Below are positions 62,139 through 64,000 of a DNA stretch of 64,000 nt, piece after piece (the first letter of the stretch is position 1; every line of letters starts with the position of its first letter). Under the pieces are notes generated by a model. That model did no database searches and was not told the origin of the DNA. It was given only the letters and a program-made list of their open reading frames with translations. Where the stretch lies: assembly GCF_900130125.1 (NCBI RefSeq), contig NZ_FQXY01000009.1, positions 659,760 to 723,759 on the forward strand, in the 5' to 3' direction. This DNA is from Bacteroides congonensis. Lineage in GTDB: Bacteria; Bacteroidota; Bacteroidia; Bacteroidales; Bacteroidaceae. The position numbers and the translations under genes were made by a program.

Positions 62139-63098
62139 CTACAAGCTTTTTATTTCTTCAATGGATAGTCCTGTAACTTGCGAAATGGTATCAAGTGGAA
62201 TATTCAAAGATTTCATATTATGTACCATTTCTCTTTTTTCTTCCATGCGACCTTCCATAAGTCCCTCTGCACGGCCCTCTGTACGGCCCTCTGCACGACC
62301 CTCTATACGGCCTTCCATACGGCCTTCCATGCGACCTTCCGCACGCTCGGTATATATATTATCACGTAGAATCACAATGTTATCCAAATGACGATAATAA
62401 GCACTTAATTCTTCTTTAGTCATCTTATCCAGTTTCAAGCGTTGACGAGCCTCATCCAACCCCGGTGCTGTCGCACTATCGGGTATATCACCAGTATTCA
62501 TATAATAAATCCATTCTTCCAACGGACTCCGGGCCACTTGATTGAAATCATTGACTTTCAGAATATAATATTCGGGATAAAGCTGACTGACACTATCTAC
62601 TTTGAATGTCTGTTTTTGGAAAGGAGTCAATTCCAAAACATCTCCCTGATGGATTCCGCGGAATTCAGTTTTTCCATGATATACGATATCTTTTCCACTC
62701 CCTAAAGAGAAATATACAATATTGACACTATATACTTTCCTTACTTTGTCATACCCTTCCCCGCGGTTTATGTATTCGGTCACCAATTTCGAAGTGCCGA
62801 ATAACATACGTTGGAAATACGCATACTCATTATTGTTTTGAACTTCAATCAAAATGAGTTCACCCTTTGAGTTTTCCGCAAGCATATCCACCCGATTATA
62901 CTTGTCAAACTCATCCTCTTGATTGCTTTCACTTTCCAACAGCTTCTGAATGACTATCTTTTCATTTAGAAGAGTGGTAAGAAAGCCCTCGAGAACTGCA
63001 AAATTGGCTTTATTACGCAACAAGCGTTTCATTGCCCAATCGAAACGAATATAATTACTTGCCATAAGTTCGTCTCCTTTACCGTTTTCTTTTTTCAT
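62139..63098 (-). CDS. Rpn/PDDEXK-family transposase-like nuclease, gene 1
   Basis: A 319-residue member of the PD-(D/E)XK transposase/recombination-promoting nuclease families. Core: FDWAMKRLLRN near the N-terminus, D71 in NRVDMLAEN, then E85-x-Q87 in LILIEVQNNNEYAYFQRM. Residues about 253-285 are eight tetrapeptides of EGR(M/I/A/T) type encoded by 12-bp repeats, followed by a small C-terminal helix-turn-helix-like tail (NIPLDTISQVTGLSIEEIKSL). The first ATG is used; M12 is an alternative. Gene 2 downstream is nearly identical apart from the repeat number. Family members are often in multiple genomic copies. Confidence 0.9.
   Translation of the reverse strand: MKKENGKGDELMASNYIRFDWAMKRLLRNKANFAVLEGFLTTLLNEKIVIQKLLESESNQEDEFDKYNRVDMLAENSKGELILIEVQNNNEYAYFQRMLFGTSKLVTEYINRGEGYDKVRKVYSVNIVYFSLGSGKDIVYHGKTEFRGIHQGDVLELTPFQKQTFKVDSVSQLYPEYYILKVNDFNQVARSPLEEWIYYMNTGDIPDSATAPGLDEARQRLKLDKMTKEELSAYYRHLDNIVILRDNIYTERAEGRMEGRMEGRIEGRAEGRTEGRAEGLMEGRMEEKREMVHNMKSLNIPLDTISQVTGLSIEEIKSL
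62241..62346 (-). repeat. 12-bp coding tandem repeat, eight units
   Basis: Minus-strand units of GARGGYCGYATG type encode EGRM, EGRM, EGRI, EGRA, EGRT, EGRA, EGLM, EGRM. The paralog at 63340 has only two such units. Confidence 0.85.
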
Positions 63099-63264
63099 GC
63101 TAACAAAGGTAAGCAGAAAATGTTTGATTTCAAATAAAGTGCCCCATTTTTATGTATGGTCGTGTTTTAGCCCGAAAACAGTTTTTCTGACCAAACCTTT
63201 ACTTCCCCAGCGGTGGAATGGTTACCATGTTTACATACTAACGTTTATGCAAATATACATCCAA

Positions 63265-63295
63265 TAAAAAACGCTCCCAGTATAAATGGAAGCGT
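63265..63295 (-). terminator. Terminator after Rpn-like gene 2
   Basis: Same stem and T-run as at 62063-62095. The duplicated block thus includes the terminator and flanking sequence. Confidence 0.85.
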
Positions 63296-63339
63296 TGTCT
63301 TTATCATTTTAAAATTCACAATTTTCGGTGGCAATCCTA

Positions 63340-64000
63340 CTACAAACTTTTTATTTCTTCAATGGATAGTCCTGTAACTTGCGAAATGGTATCAAGTGGA
63401 ATATTCAAAGATTTCATATTATGTACCATTTCTCTTTTTTCTTCCATGCGACCTTCTGCACGACCTTCCGCACGTTCGGTATATATATTGTCACGTAGAA
63501 TCACTATATTATCCAAATGACGATAATAAGCATTTAATTCTTCTTTAGTCATCTTATCCAGTTTCAAGCGTTGACGAGCCTCATCCAACCCCGGTGCTGT
63601 CGCACTATCGGGTATATCACCAGTATTCATATAATAAATCCATTCTTCCAACGGACTCCGAGCCACTTGATTGAAATCATTGACCTTCAGAATGTAATAT
63701 TCGGGATAAAGCTGACTGACACTATCTACTTTGAATGTCTGTTTCTGGAAAGGAGTCAATTCCAAAACATCTCCCTGATGGATTCCGCGGAATTCAGTTT
63801 TTCCATGATATACGATATCTTTTCCACTCCCTAAAGAGAAATATACAATATTGACACTATATACTTTCCTTACTTTGTCATACCCTTCCCCGCGGTTTAT
63901 GTATTCGGTCACCAATTTCGAAGTGCCGAATAACATACGTTGGAAATACGCATACTCATTATTGTTTTGAACTTCAATCAAAATGAGTTCACCCTTTGAG
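63340..64000 (-). CDS. Rpn/PDDEXK-family transposase-like nuclease, gene 2 (5' end outside window)
   Basis: The frame is open to the window edge, so the start lies beyond 64000. What is visible, about 220 residues, matches gene 1 almost base for base from ENSKGELILIEVQ onward; one visible residue change is N for S in EELNAYYRHLD. Only two EGR tetrapeptides (EGRA, EGRM) remain where gene 1 has eight. The NVEALA island is thus bordered by a recent tandem duplication. Confidence 0.9.
   Translation of the reverse strand, partial: SKGELILIEVQNNNEYAYFQRMLFGTSKLVTEYINRGEGYDKVRKVYSVNIVYFSLGSGKDIVYHGKTEFRGIHQGDVLELTPFQKQTFKVDSVSQLYPEYYILKVNDFNQVARSPLEEWIYYMNTGDIPDSATAPGLDEARQRLKLDKMTKEELNAYYRHLDNIVILRDNIYTERAEGRAEGRMEEKREMVHNMKSLNIPLDTISQVTGLSIEEIKSL

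Noticed and set aside
62241..62346. Tandem repeats as a CRISPR array or intergenic satellite
   Set aside because: The 12-bp units lie in frame inside an open reading frame and encode EGR tetrapeptides.

Overview
The window looks like a chromosomal segment of a gut Bacteroides close to B. thetaiotaomicron, B. ovatus or B. xylanisolvens. This rests on the gene families present (GH97 glucosidase, NspC, CzcCBA, NVEALA peptides, BF3164-type propellers, DUF1573), on repeated promoters of the Bacteroidota type (-7 TAnnTTTG, sometimes with a -33 TTTG about 19 bp upstream), and on gene order that I recall as similar to the B. thetaiotaomicron relA-hcp-GH97-nagA region. No SusC/SusD pair, rRNA operon, CRISPR array or complete insertion sequence is visible.

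Layout. (1) 1-3.6 kb: the end of an AT-rich integrative element or prophage: C-terminus of a helicase-like protein, a tiny membrane protein, a PD-(D/E)XK nuclease-like protein and a tyrosine integrase. Four GGTTCTT repeats at exact 13-bp spacing lie upstream of the integrase. The element abuts the 5' end of a RelA/SpoT gene. (2) 3.6-10.4 kb: housekeeping genes: RelA/SpoT, an MFS transporter with panB, a HAD phosphatase and a MATE exporter. (3) 10.4-18.4 kb: a MacB/FtsX-type ABC system with a truncated third gene, divergent from a metallophosphoesterase lipoprotein, an outer-membrane-like protein and an NtrC-type regulator/kinase pair. A sigma-54 promoter and two palindromes lie in the divergent gap. 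(4) 18.4-20.9 kb: a Crp/Fnr regulator (HcpR-like) and hydroxylamine reductase Hcp, with a Crp/Fnr-type operator between them. (5) 21-24.6 kb: a K+(Na+)/H+ antiporter and an acyl-CoA synthetase. (6) 24.6-34.6 kb: a GH97 enzyme, an OmpR-type two-component system, and a CzcCBA metal-efflux operon convergent with it. (7) 34.8-40 kb: two tandem nagA paralogs, a six-tRNA operon (three Gly, three Leu), nspC and a flavodoxin-fold reductase. (8) 40-49.2 kb: a four-gene efflux operon with one adaptor, one TolC protein and two different RND pumps. A MITE-like repeat separates tolC from the second pump; an inverted copy lies at 24.6 kb. (9) 49.2-61.4 kb: an AT-rich accessory island: a membrane-tethered OmpR-type regulator, two NVEALA peptides, two propeller-type lipoproteins, a thioredoxin/DUF1573 lipoprotein, a transglutaminase-like protein, a GtaA-like lipoprotein, a signal peptidase I and an O-antigen-ligase/TPR protein. 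(10) 62.1-64 kb: two nearly identical Rpn/PDDEXK-transposase-family genes that differ in the number of 12-bp EGR-coding repeats.

The island at 49-61 kb is the best candidate for an undescribed system: secreted Cys-containing peptides with lipoproteins, a dedicated-looking signal peptidase and a membrane-anchored transcription factor whose probable direct-repeat operator lies just upstream of the first peptide gene's promoter. The sigma-54 circuit and the HcpR-Hcp circuit are well supported by visible promoter and operator sequence.
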